The notes under the pieces were generated by a model. That model made no database searches. It saw only the letters and a program-made list of their open reading frames with translations, and was not told the origin of the DNA. This document shows positions 32,866-41,949 of a DNA stretch of 64,000 bases, in pieces. The number at the start of each line of letters is the position of its first letter. Position 1 is the stretch's first letter. Position numbers and translations under genes: made by a program. This DNA is from Modicisalibacter ilicicola DSM 19980 (GTDB lineage Bacteria; Pseudomonadota; Gammaproteobacteria; Pseudomonadales; Halomonadaceae), in contig NZ_FQUJ01000017.1 in the NCBI RefSeq assembly GCF_900128925.1, positions 1 to 64,000 on the forward strand, read 5' to 3'.

Positions 32866-33840
32866 ATGCAGCCCAACGCATCGCCCATTCATGCGGCGGT
32901 GGTGGAAGATTTCGCCGCCGTCGACCGTACCATCCTCGCCCAGCTCGGCTCCCGGGTCCCGCTCGTCGAGAGCATCGGCCATTACATCATCGACAGCGGC
33001 GGCAAGCGCCTGCGCCCCTTGCTGGTGCTGCTGGCCGCACGCTCCCTGGGCTACAGCGGCGAGCGGCACATCACCCTGGCCACCCTGATCGAGTTCATGC
33101 ACACCTCGACGCTGCTTCACGACGACGTGGTCGACGAGTCGAGCATGCGCCGCGGCAAGCAGACCGCCAACGAGCACTGGGGCAACGCCCCGTCGGTGCT
33201 GGTCGGCGACTTCCTCTACTCGCGCTCCTTCCAGATGATGGTCGAGGTGGGCTCGATGCGGGTCATGGAGATTCTCTCGGCGGCCACCTGCACCATCGCC
33301 GAGGGCGAGGTGCTGCAGCTGACCAACATCGGCAATCCGGATATCGACGAAGCCGCCTATTTCGAGACCATCCAGGGCAAGACGGCGATGCTCTTCGAGG
33401 CGGCCTCCCACAGCGGCGCGGTGCTCGCCGACGCCTCTACCGAGCAGGAAGAAGCCCTCAGGCTCTATGGACGCTACCTGGGCCTGGCCTTCCAGTTGAT
33501 CGACGACCTGCTGGACTATCAGGGCGACGCCGGCACCATGGGCAAGAACGTCGGCGACGATCTTGCCGAAGGCAAGCCGACCCTGCCGCTGATCGAGGCG
33601 ATGAACCGTGGCAGTGCCGAACAGACCCAGCTGATTCGCCGGGTGATTCGCAAGGGTGGCCTGGATCAGCTCGACGAGGTCATGGCCATCGTCAACGACA
33701 CCGGAGCGCTGGACTACACGCGTCGTCGCGCCGAGGAAATGGCCGACCTGGCCCTGGCCCAGCTCGACCTCCTGCCCGAGAGCCGCTACCGCGAGACCAT
33801 GGCGGAACTGGCACGCCTGGCGGTGGATCGCCAGGCATGA
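32866..33840 (+). CDS. ispB: Octaprenyl-type polyprenyl diphosphate synthase
   Basis: This trans-prenyltransferase elongates farnesyl diphosphate with isopentenyl units to make the side chain of ubiquinone. The 324-aa protein has both aspartate-rich motifs: the first in LLHDDVVDE (near residue 84) and the second in LIDDLLDYQGD (near 210), plus GGKRLRP near residue 46. Chain length (C40 or C45) cannot be read from sequence by eye. It is divergent from rplU, the same arrangement as in E. coli. The family start suggests ATG 32866; another ATG five bases upstream is out of frame. Confidence 0.95.
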   Translation: MQPNASPIHAAVVEDFAAVDRTILAQLGSRVPLVESIGHYIIDSGGKRLRPLLVLLAARSLGYSGERHITLATLIEFMHTSTLLHDDVVDESSMRRGKQTANEHWGNAPSVLVGDFLYSRSFQMMVEVGSMRVMEILSAATCTIAEGEVLQLTNIGNPDIDEAAYFETIQGKTAMLFEAASHSGAVLADASTEQEEALRLYGRYLGLAFQLIDDLLDYQGDAGTMGKNVGDDLAEGKPTLPLIEAMNRGSAEQTQLIRRVIRKGGLDQLDEVMAIVNDTGALDYTRRRAEEMADLALAQLDLLPESRYRETMAELARLAVDRQA

Positions 33841-33852
33841 CAGCCGGCAGGG

Positions 33853-33880
33853 TTGCGTGTGGCGGCGCGATGGGTATAAT
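33853..33880 (+). promoter_or_regulatory. Promoter of tRNA-Pro
   Basis: TTGCGT (33853-33858), a 16-bp spacer and a perfect TATAAT (33875-33880) lie 32 bp upstream of the tRNA gene. Confidence 0.75.
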
Positions 33881-33912
33881 GCAGCCCCGTTGAGGCTCAT
33901 GCTCAACCGCAA

Positions 33913-33989
33913 CGGAGTATAGCTCAGCTTGGTAGAGCGCTGCCTTCGGGAGGCAGAGGTCGTAGGTTCGAATCCTGCTACTCCGACCA
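33913..33989 (+). tRNA. tRNA-Pro (anticodon CGG)
   Basis: A 77-nt tRNA with acceptor stem CGGAGTA/TACTCCG, D-arm AGCTCAGCTTGGTAGAGC, anticodon arm CTGCC-TTCGGGA-GGCAG, T-arm with GGTTCGAATCC, and encoded A-CCA end. The anticodon read from the seven-base loop is CGG, which decodes CCG (proline). It has its own promoter and a terminator 13 nt later. Confidence 0.97.
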
Positions 33990-34001
33990 GAAAAGACATT
34001 G

Positions 34002-34039
34002 AAAACCGCCACTTACGGAAACATTCGGGTGGCGGTTTT
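34002..34039 (+). terminator. Intrinsic terminator of tRNA-Pro
   Basis: An 11-bp stem AAAACCGCCAC (34002-34012) with GTGGCGGTTTT (34029-34039) is followed by further T residues (TTG). It lies directly after the tRNA. Confidence 0.9.
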
Positions 34040-34129
34040 TTGTTGTCCTGGATACTCGGCAGCAAGCGGTGTGGAATCGGACGCGGAGTGTCGGGTTCCG
34101 GCCGATCGATGCGCCTGATGCTGCACACC

Positions 34130-34534
34130 TCAGCCAGGCATGACCCAGCGTGTCAGCATGACCCCTGCCCAGGCGGATACTGCCGTCAACGCCGCGCCCC
34201 AGGCCACGTCCGTGGCGACCATCTGCCAATGCCAGCCCTTGAGCACCGAGAATGCCGTGAACTCGAAGGTGCCATAGGCAAGCGCGCCGAGGATTGCGCC
34301 ATTGAACAGCGCCATCGCCGGGGCATTGTCCCGCAGCGCCGGCACCGAGACGAAGTAGAGCAGCCCCGCCACATAAATCAGATAGAACACGCCCGCCGCC
34401 ACGAACTGAACGTCCTCGCGCAGCATATTCGGTATATGGGTCTCGAAGAGCGGGCGCATGATCTTGCTCAACCCGAGCGCATCCAGTCCGAGAAAAACCA
34501 CGGCGGTGATGACGTAAAGAACAAGGATCTGCAT
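34130..34534 (-). CDS. DUF2177 family membrane protein
   Basis: A 134-aa protein with four hydrophobic helices (about residues 3-20, 44-62, 74-92, 105-125) and the DUF2177 pattern: VFLGLDALGL near the start, NGAILGALAYGTFEFTAFSVLKGW in the middle, and DVAWGAAL near the end. These inner-membrane proteins have no established function. Here it stands alone between the tRNA terminator and the S15-type hydrolase gene, which ends 127 bp upstream on the same strand. Confidence 0.8.
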   Translation of the reverse strand: MQILVLYVITAVVFLGLDALGLSKIMRPLFETHIPNMLREDVQFVAAGVFYLIYVAGLLYFVSVPALRDNAPAMALFNGAILGALAYGTFEFTAFSVLKGWHWQMVATDVAWGAALTAVSAWAGVMLTRWVMPG

Positions 34535-34660
34535 CGGGGCCGGCCTCGATTATCGATGTCGGCACAGGATGCTGCAATGCGCTCAACGGCGCAATGCCGG
34601 ACCGGGCCGTGGCGTCGTGAAACGACGATAGCCAACGCAAGGCGATGCCGTTAACACCGC

Positions 34661-36703
34661 TTACACCAGATCCCGCGGAATCTCCTCGTCCCAGGTCTTG
34701 GCGAATATACGTGCCTCCCCCTCGTAGGCATCGAGCGTGGCACGCAGGCGAAAGCTCTCAGCATTCGAGGTCATCAGCGTACGGGTCACGGTATGCACCT
34801 GCCAGTCGCCACGTCGGAAGGTACGCTTCCACTCGGTCCACCCGCTCAGGCTGTCGTAGTTGCCATAGGCATAGCTGTAGCGCTCGGTCACCCTGACCGC
34901 GATGGTGAGATCGATGTCGTCGAGACGGTAGCTGCCTTCATCATTGATCACCTCGAGGGTCGTCCTGTCGTTGGCCAGGTCACGAATCACGCGCCACTCC
35001 TCCTGGCTGGGCTGGATCAGGGTGCGCGCAAGCGCCGGCGCGCCCTCCGGCTCACCGAAGTCGGGCAGTGCCGCTTCTTCCTCGGGCTGGGGCGTGCGAC
35101 AAGGGAGCAAAAGACGGCTAGCGGCGGGATGAATGGTCAGCTTGACCGGTTCCGGCGCCGGCCAGGCCAAGGGCCAGTAACTGGTGGACAGCGACAGGCG
35201 AATGGCATGGCCGGCGGCGAACTGCTGGGCGATGTGCTTGAGCTTGACGCGCACACGATACCGCTTGCCAGGCTCCAATGCCCCGGGAAACTCGTCACTG
35301 TCGCGATGGGTCAGGTTGAGCAGCCCGTAGGAAACCCGCGTGGCCTTGTCGTCTTCGGCGATATCGGAAAGACGCAGGGCAACCATCGCCACCGGTTGGT
35401 CGGCCTCGATATCGAGCTCGACCTCGGGCTGCCCGCAGATCTCGATCGCCTCTTCCAGCCGCGCCGTCTGGAAGATCAGCGAGCCACCGTCCTCGTCGCG
35501 TTGATCATGGGGCAGGTCCGGCGGCGCGTTGTAGGAGCACCACTTGCCGGCGTACAGCCCGACGGAAAGCGGCGAGCGAATCGTCAACGGCACGTCGTCG
35601 GCGGGCTGCATGGCCGGTGCCTCGGCGGCTTCGGGCAACAGGTCGTGACCGCTGGTCAGGCGAAAGGCCTGGGCCGTGATGCGCTGCGAGGGCCAGCTCG
35701 GCTCGCTGACCCAGCGCCCCGGACGGCTGTCGTAACGCGCCGAGGGCGGTACACTGTCCTGCATCCAGACCCGCAGCATCGGCTCGTCCATGATGCCGGT
35801 CTCCTTTCCCTTCAGCCACTGGTCCCACCAGCGCAGCGATTCCTGCAGGAAGCCGATCGCCGGCCCCGGCACCCCGAGGTGCGGGTACTTGTGCGCCCAG
35901 GGACCGACCAGCCCCTTGCGCGGTACCTCGAGCCCGTCCAGCAGTCGGAACACGGCGTTGCAGTAGCCGTCCGCCCAGCCGCTGATGGCGTACACCGGGC
36001 ACTGGATGCGCGAGAAGTCCTCGCACACCGAGCCGTGCTTCCAGTAGGCGTCACGCCGCTGATGCTCGAGCCAGGTGGCCAGCCACAGGCCGCTGCCGTC
36101 GAGGCGCTCGAGCCACATCTCGCGCCAGCGCTCGCCGACCAGCGCCGGATCGGGCGGGCAGGCATTGCCATCGAACATGGTCGAGGCCCAGGAAAGATTG
36201 TCCCCCAGCAGGCACCCCCCCATGTGGTGGATGTCATCGGCGTAGCGATCGTCCGTGGAGCATAGCGTGATCACCGCCTTCAGTTCCGGCGGTTGCAGGG
36301 CGGCGATCTGCAGGCCGTTGAAGCCGCCCCAGGAGATGCCCACCATGCCGACGTCGCCGGTGCACCAGGGCTGCTCGCCCAGCCAACGCAGGATCTCGAC
36401 GCCGTCATCCAGCTCCTGCTGCAGGTATTCGTCGGTCAGCACCCCATCCGACTCGCCGCTGCCGCGAATGTCCACCCGCACCCCGGCGTAGCCGTGTCCC
36501 GCCCAATAGGGGTGCGTCTGGGCATCGCGCAGCGCGGTCAGGTCGCGCTTGCGATAGGGCAGGTATTCGAGAATGGCCGGCACCGGGTCACGCTCCGCGT
36601 CTGCCGGCCGCCAGATGCGTGCCGCAAGTCGGCAACCGTCGGCCAGGGTGATCCAGGTTTCCTCTTCGATCACCTGGCGCGGAAATTCACTGACGATACG
36701 CAT
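34661..36703 (-). CDS. CocE/NonD-family (peptidase S15) hydrolase
   Basis: A 680-aa alpha/beta-hydrolase of the X-Pro dipeptidyl-peptidase/cocaine-esterase superfamily. The N-terminal S15 domain has the nucleophile elbow GISWGG with Ser124, the block RVDIRGSGESDG, and GWADGYCNAV, with a probable catalytic His around GPWAHKYPH. The C-terminal jelly-roll domain (XPNPEP_C type, from about residue 300) carries RVSYGLLNLTHRDSDEFP. Family members cleave esters, amides or acyl-prolyl bonds; the substrate here is unknown. No signal peptide is seen, so it is probably cytoplasmic. It lies 61 bp downstream of an ATP-grasp gene on the same strand, probably one operon. Confidence 0.85.
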   Translation of the reverse strand: MRIVSEFPRQVIEEETWITLADGCRLAARIWRPADAERDPVPAILEYLPYRKRDLTALRDAQTHPYWAGHGYAGVRVDIRGSGESDGVLTDEYLQQELDDGVEILRWLGEQPWCTGDVGMVGISWGGFNGLQIAALQPPELKAVITLCSTDDRYADDIHHMGGCLLGDNLSWASTMFDGNACPPDPALVGERWREMWLERLDGSGLWLATWLEHQRRDAYWKHGSVCEDFSRIQCPVYAISGWADGYCNAVFRLLDGLEVPRKGLVGPWAHKYPHLGVPGPAIGFLQESLRWWDQWLKGKETGIMDEPMLRVWMQDSVPPSARYDSRPGRWVSEPSWPSQRITAQAFRLTSGHDLLPEAAEAPAMQPADDVPLTIRSPLSVGLYAGKWCSYNAPPDLPHDQRDEDGGSLIFQTARLEEAIEICGQPEVELDIEADQPVAMVALRLSDIAEDDKATRVSYGLLNLTHRDSDEFPGALEPGKRYRVRVKLKHIAQQFAAGHAIRLSLSTSYWPLAWPAPEPVKLTIHPAASRLLLPCRTPQPEEEAALPDFGEPEGAPALARTLIQPSQEEWRVIRDLANDRTTLEVINDEGSYRLDDIDLTIAVRVTERYSYAYGNYDSLSGWTEWKRTFRRGDWQVHTVTRTLMTSNAESFRLRATLDAYEGEARIFAKTWDEEIPRDLV

Positions 36704-36764
36704 AGGCCGGCCTTTCCTCTCAGACTTGGCAAACAGTAGTCACACACCATCGCGCCAGAGGCGC

Positions 36765-38066
36765 CTAGCCGATGACGTCCTCGAACTCGAAGGCCAATCG
36801 ATCGGCGAGACGCCGGTAGTTCTCTTCCAGTGCCTCGTCGCTGTCCGCCCCCATCCAGACGTACGCCAGGGCGAAACTGTAGCTGTCCTGCTCCGGGAGC
36901 GACGAGAGCCGGATGCCGGCTTCGACCTGCAGGGCGATCACGGTGCCGGGGAATTCCTGCTGCAGGGCCTCGACCTCCTCGTCACTGGGCACCCGGCTGA
37001 CCACGGCATCGACGAAGAACACCCGGTAGAAGAACTTGCCGGCTACCGCGAACTCGCCGTGCCGCCGCGGCATGTCCGGCAACAGGCCCAGCGCCAGGTC
37101 GACGGTGACCTGCTGGTTGCTGACCCCGTCGACCTTCTCGAACAGGTCGCAGTGCGACTGCGAGATGCGCGTATTGATCTCCAGCAGCCAGATGCGGTTC
37201 TGCACCTCGTCCCAGAAATACTCGACGTTGAAGGCCGCATCGTCGTAACCGATATGGCTCATGATGGTGCTGGTCAACTCGCGCATCTTGTTCTGGATGT
37301 GCTTCGGCAGCCGCGAGGGGTAACGGTAGTAGAAGAAGCTCAGCACCTGCGGGTAACGGATCGAGTCGACGATGCCGTAGGACACCACCTCCCCCTGATA
37401 GACGTACCCCTCGACGGTGCACTGCCAGCCGCCGATGATCTCCTCGGCCATGCAGTAGCCACCATCCACATCGCGTACCGTCGCGGGGAGATTGGCCTGA
37501 TCGAGAACGTAGTTGAACGGTTCGGAGATCAGGCCGATCTCGTCGCGCAGCCGGGCAGTCGCGGCGACGAAGTCCTCGGGACTGTCGATGCGAAAGCCCA
37601 GCCGCGACCCGGAGGACTTGATCGGCTTGACGAAGAACGGGAAATAGAGACCCGCCGCGCCGATGCGGCTCAGGGCATCGTCGTCGAAGGGGTTGAAGGC
37701 GGTGAAGCGTGGAATGTAGTTGCCGATCACCTCGCGCTGCATCAGGCGGCTCCAGTACTTGTGCTCGCACTTGAGCAGGCTCTCGAGACTGGTCGTGCGC
37801 AGGCCGAAGCGGTTGCACAGGATCGGCAACATGGTCGAGACGGGAAAGTCCATGTACCCGACGATGGCATCGATGGGCTTGCCGAAGTCGTGCAATTGGG
37901 TCTCCGCCCGATTGAGCATGTCCTCGATGGGAAAGTACTCCGTGTCGTAGACTTCCTCTGGCTCGATGACGCCATGAAAACGATAGTTCTCTGCCCCTCT
38001 CAGGCTTTCGAGGCGTTCGCGATTGAACGCATTGAGACCGACGACGAAGATGTTGCGATGCCCCAT
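36765..38066 (-). CDS. ATP-grasp domain protein of unknown substrate
   Basis: A 433-aa protein with a pre-ATP-grasp N-terminal region (MGHRNIFVVGLNAFNRERLESL) and an ATP-grasp core. FPFFVKPIKSSGSR supplies an ATP-binding lysine, AEEIIGGWQCTVEGYVYQGEV follows, and FNVEYFWDEVQNRIWLLEINTRISQSH carries the Glu/Asn Mg2+ ligands. Such enzymes join a carboxylate to an amine or thiol through an acylphosphate. It is not one of the common named ligases I recognise. ATG at 38066 has GGGAGGGAG two bases ahead. Pairing with the S15-type hydrolase suggests a make-and-cleave or modify-and-release pair acting on an amide; this is inference. Confidence 0.78.
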   Translation of the reverse strand: MGHRNIFVVGLNAFNRERLESLRGAENYRFHGVIEPEEVYDTEYFPIEDMLNRAETQLHDFGKPIDAIVGYMDFPVSTMLPILCNRFGLRTTSLESLLKCEHKYWSRLMQREVIGNYIPRFTAFNPFDDDALSRIGAAGLYFPFFVKPIKSSGSRLGFRIDSPEDFVAATARLRDEIGLISEPFNYVLDQANLPATVRDVDGGYCMAEEIIGGWQCTVEGYVYQGEVVSYGIVDSIRYPQVLSFFYYRYPSRLPKHIQNKMRELTSTIMSHIGYDDAAFNVEYFWDEVQNRIWLLEINTRISQSHCDLFEKVDGVSNQQVTVDLALGLLPDMPRRHGEFAVAGKFFYRVFFVDAVVSRVPSDEEVEALQQEFPGTVIALQVEAGIRLSSLPEQDSYSFALAYVWMGADSDEALEENYRRLADRLAFEFEDVIG

Positions 38067-38330
38067 GACTCCCTCCCTGGCGCCTTCCTTGCTACTGCAA
38101 GCCCGCGCCTCAACGGCAAGGCACGCTGACGGCAACGAGCGTACCCCACCCAATGAACCCGCTTCGGGTTCCCGACACATGAAGCATAGTCGCTTCCCTC
38201 CATGATGCGGCATGCAACGGCGTGCATGCGGCGATAGCCAGAAGCGATCAGGGCGGTGGGAAAGATTTAGCAGCGCTCGGCAGGCGGCGGAGGCATTCTA
38301 TTGGCAACAACTACAACGCGGGAGGCCCTC

Positions 38331-38729
38331 ATGCAACGCCTGTCTCTCGACAAGGCCGTCATTCGCGTGCGAGACATCGCCCGCATGTGCCGCTTCTGCG
38401 ACGAGGTGCTGGGGCTGCCCCTGCTGCTCGGCACTCCCGCCTCGGCCATCTTCGAACTGGGTACCGATGCCCGGGGGCATACACAGGTCGTCATGCTGAT
38501 CGCCAGCGACCTCCCGGAGGCCCCACGCCATCTGATGCTGGAAGCCAGTGCGATGGAATTTGCGGGGACATGCCCCAAGCTATGCCGGCATGGCGCTCGT
38601 CTCTTCGACGACAGGACGCGCAGTGCGCCGGATTGCGGCTGGCGGATCCTGAGCTGCACGATACCCGAAGGGCACCGGCTGCAGGTGGTCAGCATCGACC
38701 CCGGCCGCTGCCTGAGGCCCTGTTCATGA
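38331..38729 (+). CDS. VOC (glyoxalase/bleomycin-resistance) fold protein
   Basis: A 132-aa protein with the N-terminal VOC pattern LDKAVIRVRDIARMCRFCDEVLGLPLL and a first beta-alpha-beta unit ending in IFELGTD. The second half is less typical, with a cysteine-rich stretch (GTCPKLCRHG) and an ending with CLRPCS, so one metal-ligand position may be changed. GGAGG lies six bases before the ATG. Substrate and function are unknown. It is divergent from the ATP-grasp gene, with a 264-bp gap in which I see no clear signals. Confidence 0.6.
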   Translation: MQRLSLDKAVIRVRDIARMCRFCDEVLGLPLLLGTPASAIFELGTDARGHTQVVMLIASDLPEAPRHLMLEASAMEFAGTCPKLCRHGARLFDDRTRSAPDCGWRILSCTIPEGHRLQVVSIDPGRCLRPCS

Positions 38730-38761
38730 GCGGCTGCCACCGGGCATGCGCCGCGGCTCGA

Positions 38762-38998
38762 TCACTCGTCCCCCGCCGAGTCGTGGGCCCGCGCGTCTGC
38801 TCTCTTGCGCCGGCGGTTGCGCCGGTAGAGACGCACCACGGCAATCCCCAGGGCCGCCGCCAGCATCGCCGCCAGGGTCATGCCCTGCCAGGGCCGTGCC
38901 GCATCGCCGAGCCAGGTTTCCAATGCGATGATCAGGATGAACCCCGTGGCCTGGCTGGCGATCGCCAGGACGCGCAGAGAGTCGGTGGATCGAGCCAT
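38762..38998 (-). CDS. Small two-helix membrane protein, unknown function
   Basis: A 78-aa reading frame with two likely transmembrane helices (about residues 10-27 and 38-56), a highly basic stretch RLYRRNRRRKR, and a polar tail. GGAG lies nine bases before the ATG. I do not recognise a family. Its upstream region contains one copy of the 59-bp repeat that also occurs at 43561-43619. Composition supports a real gene, but evidence is limited. Confidence 0.5.
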   Translation of the reverse strand: MARSTDSLRVLAIASQATGFILIIALETWLGDAARPWQGMTLAAMLAAALGIAVVRLYRRNRRRKRADARAHDSAGDE

Positions 38999-39017
38999 GG
39001 GTGAAACTCCGCCTCGG

Positions 39018-39076
39018 GCAAGGATGACAGGATAGGGTCGGGACAGTAGGCTGCAGCATTGTGCCCGGTGGCGACC
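39018..39076. repeat. 59-bp repeat, left copy
   Basis: This segment matches 43561-43619 in the same orientation at 50 of 59 positions without gaps. It includes the identical blocks CGGGACAGTAGGCTGCAGCAT and GCCCGGTGGCG (the first given as its 21-base block minus one: GGGACAGTAGGCTGCAGCAT). The two copies flank the four-gene cassette 39182-43344. A shorter inverted match (GCCACCGGGC) occurs near 38740. Confidence 0.75.
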
Positions 39077-39181
39077 ATCGCGAGCAATCTCAGCCCCTTT
39101 CCCACTTTACGCTGGACACCGCAGCCCGATACGACCTCATGTTACCCTTTTGCCACATCATTCATCGGGGGGACATGGTCA

Positions 39182-39931
39182 ATGGCAGTACGCGGTTCGC
39201 AACGACGTCCCTACCAGGTAGCAGAGATCATCAAGGGCTGGATCGTCGATCGCCAGCTGAAACCGGGTGACAGATTGCCCAGCGAAATAGAGTTGATGGA
39301 GCGCCTGAAGGTTTCCAAGGGAACGGTGCGAGAAAGCACTCGGGTATTGGAAGCCCAGGGTCTGGTGGAGACGCGCACCGGACCGGGGGGTGGCGCCTTC
39401 GTGCGTGAGATGAGCGAGGCCAAAGCCATCTCATTGTTGAGTCATTACCTCTACTTCAAGGACATCTCGATCCGCGACATCTACCAGATCCGCATCGCCC
39501 TGGAGCCGGAACTGGCCGCCTCCCTGGCCGGCCGGGTCAGCGCCGAGGACCTTGCCCGGCTGCGCGAGAGCCTCGCCAGCTACGCCGAACGCGCGCCGAC
39601 CCTGGAAGCTGAACGTCAGCAGCATATCGACTCACTGAATTTTCACGAGATGCTCGCCGAGTTGCCCGGCGGCAACCCGCTACTGGCCTTCATCATTCGC
39701 TTTACCGCTCAAGTGCTCTCCGATCTGACGATTTACCGTCGACTCTACGAGCCTGGCGATCACCATATCGGGCCGGCGGGCTGTCAATATCACGCCGAAG
39801 TCCTGGATGCCATCGAGGCCGGCGATGCCGAACGTGCCCGTGCGCTGATGCACGAGCACATGATCGCGGCCCAGGCGGTGATGAACGACAATGAAGCCCA
39901 AGTCCGAAGAGGCTTTCTCTCCGAAACATGA
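39182..39931 (+). CDS. FadR-subfamily (GntR/FCD) transcriptional regulator
   Basis: A 249-aa regulator with an N-terminal GntR winged helix (YQVAEIIKGWIVDRQLKPGDRLPSE, then LKVSKGTVRESTRVLEAQGLVETR) and a C-terminal FCD ligand domain (about 80-235). The FCD metal ligands appear as Asp/His residues around HEM, HHIGPAG and YHAEVLDAI. FCD regulators usually sense a carboxylic acid of the pathway they repress. It is convergent with the cassette (amidohydrolase, DUF1028, YfcC-like transporter), 25 bp away, and most likely controls it, possibly through the palindromes at 43486-43513. A longer upstream frame is not needed. Confidence 0.85.
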   Translation: MAVRGSQRRPYQVAEIIKGWIVDRQLKPGDRLPSEIELMERLKVSKGTVRESTRVLEAQGLVETRTGPGGGAFVREMSEAKAISLLSHYLYFKDISIRDIYQIRIALEPELAASLAGRVSAEDLARLRESLASYAERAPTLEAERQQHIDSLNFHEMLAELPGGNPLLAFIIRFTAQVLSDLTIYRRLYEPGDHHIGPAGCQYHAEVLDAIEAGDAERARALMHEHMIAAQAVMNDNEAQVRRGFLSET

Positions 39932-39956
39932 AAACCTGTTCACCCTGCTCCACTAC

Positions 39957-41201
39957 CTACCCTGGGCACTTACCCAACTCGGCCAGGAAGCGCATCAGCA
40001 CTCGGGTGGCAGCCTCGGCATCACTGGCCGAAATGGCCTCGTCGGGGTGGTGACTAAGACCATCCGTGCAGCGCACGAACAGCATGCCGATATCGGTCAG
40101 ATCACACATGGCCAGGCCGTCATGGCCGGCACCACTGAATAGCCGTTCGGCCGGCTCCTCGCAAGCGCGACAGGCATCCTCCAGGGCGTCGACCAACCAG
40201 TCGGCGCAATCCACCGCCTCGGCCTCGTAGGTGAGCTCGATGTCGAGCTCGAGCCCCCGCGCCGCGGCCAGCCGTCGACAGGCGGCAAGAATCCCATCGC
40301 GGCCATGACGTCGCACCTCGGCATCGGGCGAGCGCAGTTCCAGGGTAAACTCCACTGCTGCGGGGATCACGTTGACCGCGTTGGGCCGCACCTCGAGCTT
40401 GCCTACCACGCCGACGAAGTCATCGGTGGCATTCAGTACCCGATCCACCTCGACGATCATTTCGGCGGCACCCACCAGGGCATCACGTCGGCCCGGCATC
40501 GGCGTGGTGCCGGCGTGACCGGCCTTGCCGGTGACGATCAGACGATGGCGCTCGATACCGGTAAGGGCCGTCACCACCCCCACGGCATGATCACGCTGTT
40601 CCAGCACCGGCCCCTGCTCGATATGCACCTCGACGAAACCGAGTATCGAATCCGGATCTCGGGCCAATCCGGGAATGGCCTCGGGATCACCGCCGAAGGC
40701 CTCGAGCGCCTGGCCCAGGCTAACACTCTCGGCATCACGGGCCTCGAGGCTCGCGGGATCGAAAGTGCCGGCGAGCGCCCGGCTGCCGATCAGGGTGGAC
40801 TGGAATCGCGTGCCCTCCTCGTCGCCGAAGGCCACCACCTCGATGCCGTAGGGTAGCTCTACTCCCTCTTCTTTCAGCGCCTGAAGGGCCATCAGCGGCA
40901 GTGCCACCCCGAGCATGCCGTCGTACTTGCCACCCTCTACCACGGTGTCCTGGTGGGAGCCCATTATCAGGGTCTTCTCACCGGCTCGCGCGCGCTCGTT
41001 TCGCCCCACCAGGGTGCCGGAGGCATCCAGTTCCGCCGTGAGGCCAGCCTTGGACATCCACTCCTTGATGACCTCGAGCACGGCGCGATGCTCATCGGAA
41101 CAGAACAGTCGTGTGACCCCTGGGCCCGGCTCGGAGTGGCGAGCGGCCTCATCGAGGCGCTGGAGTAGCGTCTGGCCCAGGGTGAGTATAGGAGTTGTCA
41201 T
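39957..41201 (-). CDS. M20-family Zn/Mn amidohydrolase (allantoate / N-carbamoyl-amino-acid type)
   Basis: A 414-aa metallohydrolase of the AllC/HyuC/beta-ureidopropionase group. Visible family motifs are GSHQDTVVEGGKYDGMLGV (His and Asp metal ligands), FGDEEGTRF (catalytic and metal Glu), VEVHIEQGPVLE, and GHAGTTPM of the dimerisation domain. SGAGHDGLAM and DGLSHHPDE at the C-terminus complete the site. Members remove a carbamoyl or ureido group from an amino-acid-like substrate; the exact substrate cannot be told. GGAGG lies four bases before the ATG at 41201. It follows DUF1028 by 30 bp in an operon with the YfcC-like transporter. Confidence 0.85.
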   Translation of the reverse strand: MTTPILTLGQTLLQRLDEAARHSEPGPGVTRLFCSDEHRAVLEVIKEWMSKAGLTAELDASGTLVGRNERARAGEKTLIMGSHQDTVVEGGKYDGMLGVALPLMALQALKEEGVELPYGIEVVAFGDEEGTRFQSTLIGSRALAGTFDPASLEARDAESVSLGQALEAFGGDPEAIPGLARDPDSILGFVEVHIEQGPVLEQRDHAVGVVTALTGIERHRLIVTGKAGHAGTTPMPGRRDALVGAAEMIVEVDRVLNATDDFVGVVGKLEVRPNAVNVIPAAVEFTLELRSPDAEVRRHGRDGILAACRRLAAARGLELDIELTYEAEAVDCADWLVDALEDACRACEEPAERLFSGAGHDGLAMCDLTDIGMLFVRCTDGLSHHPDEAISASDAEAATRVLMRFLAELGKCPG

Positions 41202-41231
41202 GGAACCTCCAGATAGTTGGAGAAGATGCAC

Positions 41232-41936
41232 TCAACGCCGCGGCAGAGAGGCTAGAAAATCGGCAAACGCGGGAGCGCGCACCTTGTCGGCCAATGTGCG
41301 TAGCTGACCGATCAAATCGTGCTCGGCCCAGTCGACACGCAGATCCAGCGGGGCGGCCTGGAAGGACTCGATACGCAGCGCCACCGAGTAGGTACCACGC
41401 ACGTCACCACCGGCTACCAGCGCCGCCTCCAGGGCATCGATCAGCACTTCGAGCAGTCGAGCCTCGTAGCCATCGCGGTAGGCGGGAAACGCGCCCTTGG
41501 TCATCACGTCACCAGCATTATCGCAAGTGGCCGTCAAAAAGGACCTAAGCAGCGCCTCGGCCACCGAGACGTCGAAGAGCAGGTTACCGGCCACCGCCAC
41601 CGTGGGCCGCAGCACCTCGGCGACTCGGGGCAGATTGTCCTGTCCCGAATGTACTGCTGCCGTGCCTTGTGCAGCCATCACCAGGCACTGGCGACGGCTT
41701 GCCCCCGGATCGGCATCGACCACCGCGCGCAGGGCTGCTTCGGCCTCGAGACCTGCTTCCAGCCGTCGTCGCACGCCATCGGGATACCAGGGGTTGGTCG
41801 AAAGGCCCTGAGTGACGCAGGCCCCCAGCCCTCGCCAGCAATGGGGAACATAGCCTCCTACCGCGACCCCGCCTGTGGCGGTCAAGGTGGCGACGGTGCC
41901 GCTTGCAGGATTGACGTGAACCAGTGACAGGGTCAT
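41232..41936 (-). CDS. DUF1028 family protein
   Basis: A 234-aa protein of the DUF1028 family. These are thought to have an Ntn-hydrolase-like fold; function is not established. Recognisable parts are TGGVAVGGYVPHCWRGLGACVTQG near the N-terminus and GNLLFDVSVAEALLRSF in the middle. DUF1028 genes often lie beside peptidase or amidohydrolase genes and transporters, as here. It sits 13 bp downstream of the transporter gene and 30 bp upstream of the amidohydrolase, so the three are one transcription unit. A role in the same substrate's breakdown is inference. Confidence 0.82.
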   Translation of the reverse strand: MTLSLVHVNPASGTVATLTATGGVAVGGYVPHCWRGLGACVTQGLSTNPWYPDGVRRRLEAGLEAEAALRAVVDADPGASRRQCLVMAAQGTAAVHSGQDNLPRVAEVLRPTVAVAGNLLFDVSVAEALLRSFLTATCDNAGDVMTKGAFPAYRDGYEARLLEVLIDALEAALVAGGDVRGTYSVALRIESFQAAPLDLRVDWAEHDLIGQLRTLADKVRAPAFADFLASLPRR

Positions 41937-41949
41937 GGATGACGTCGCC

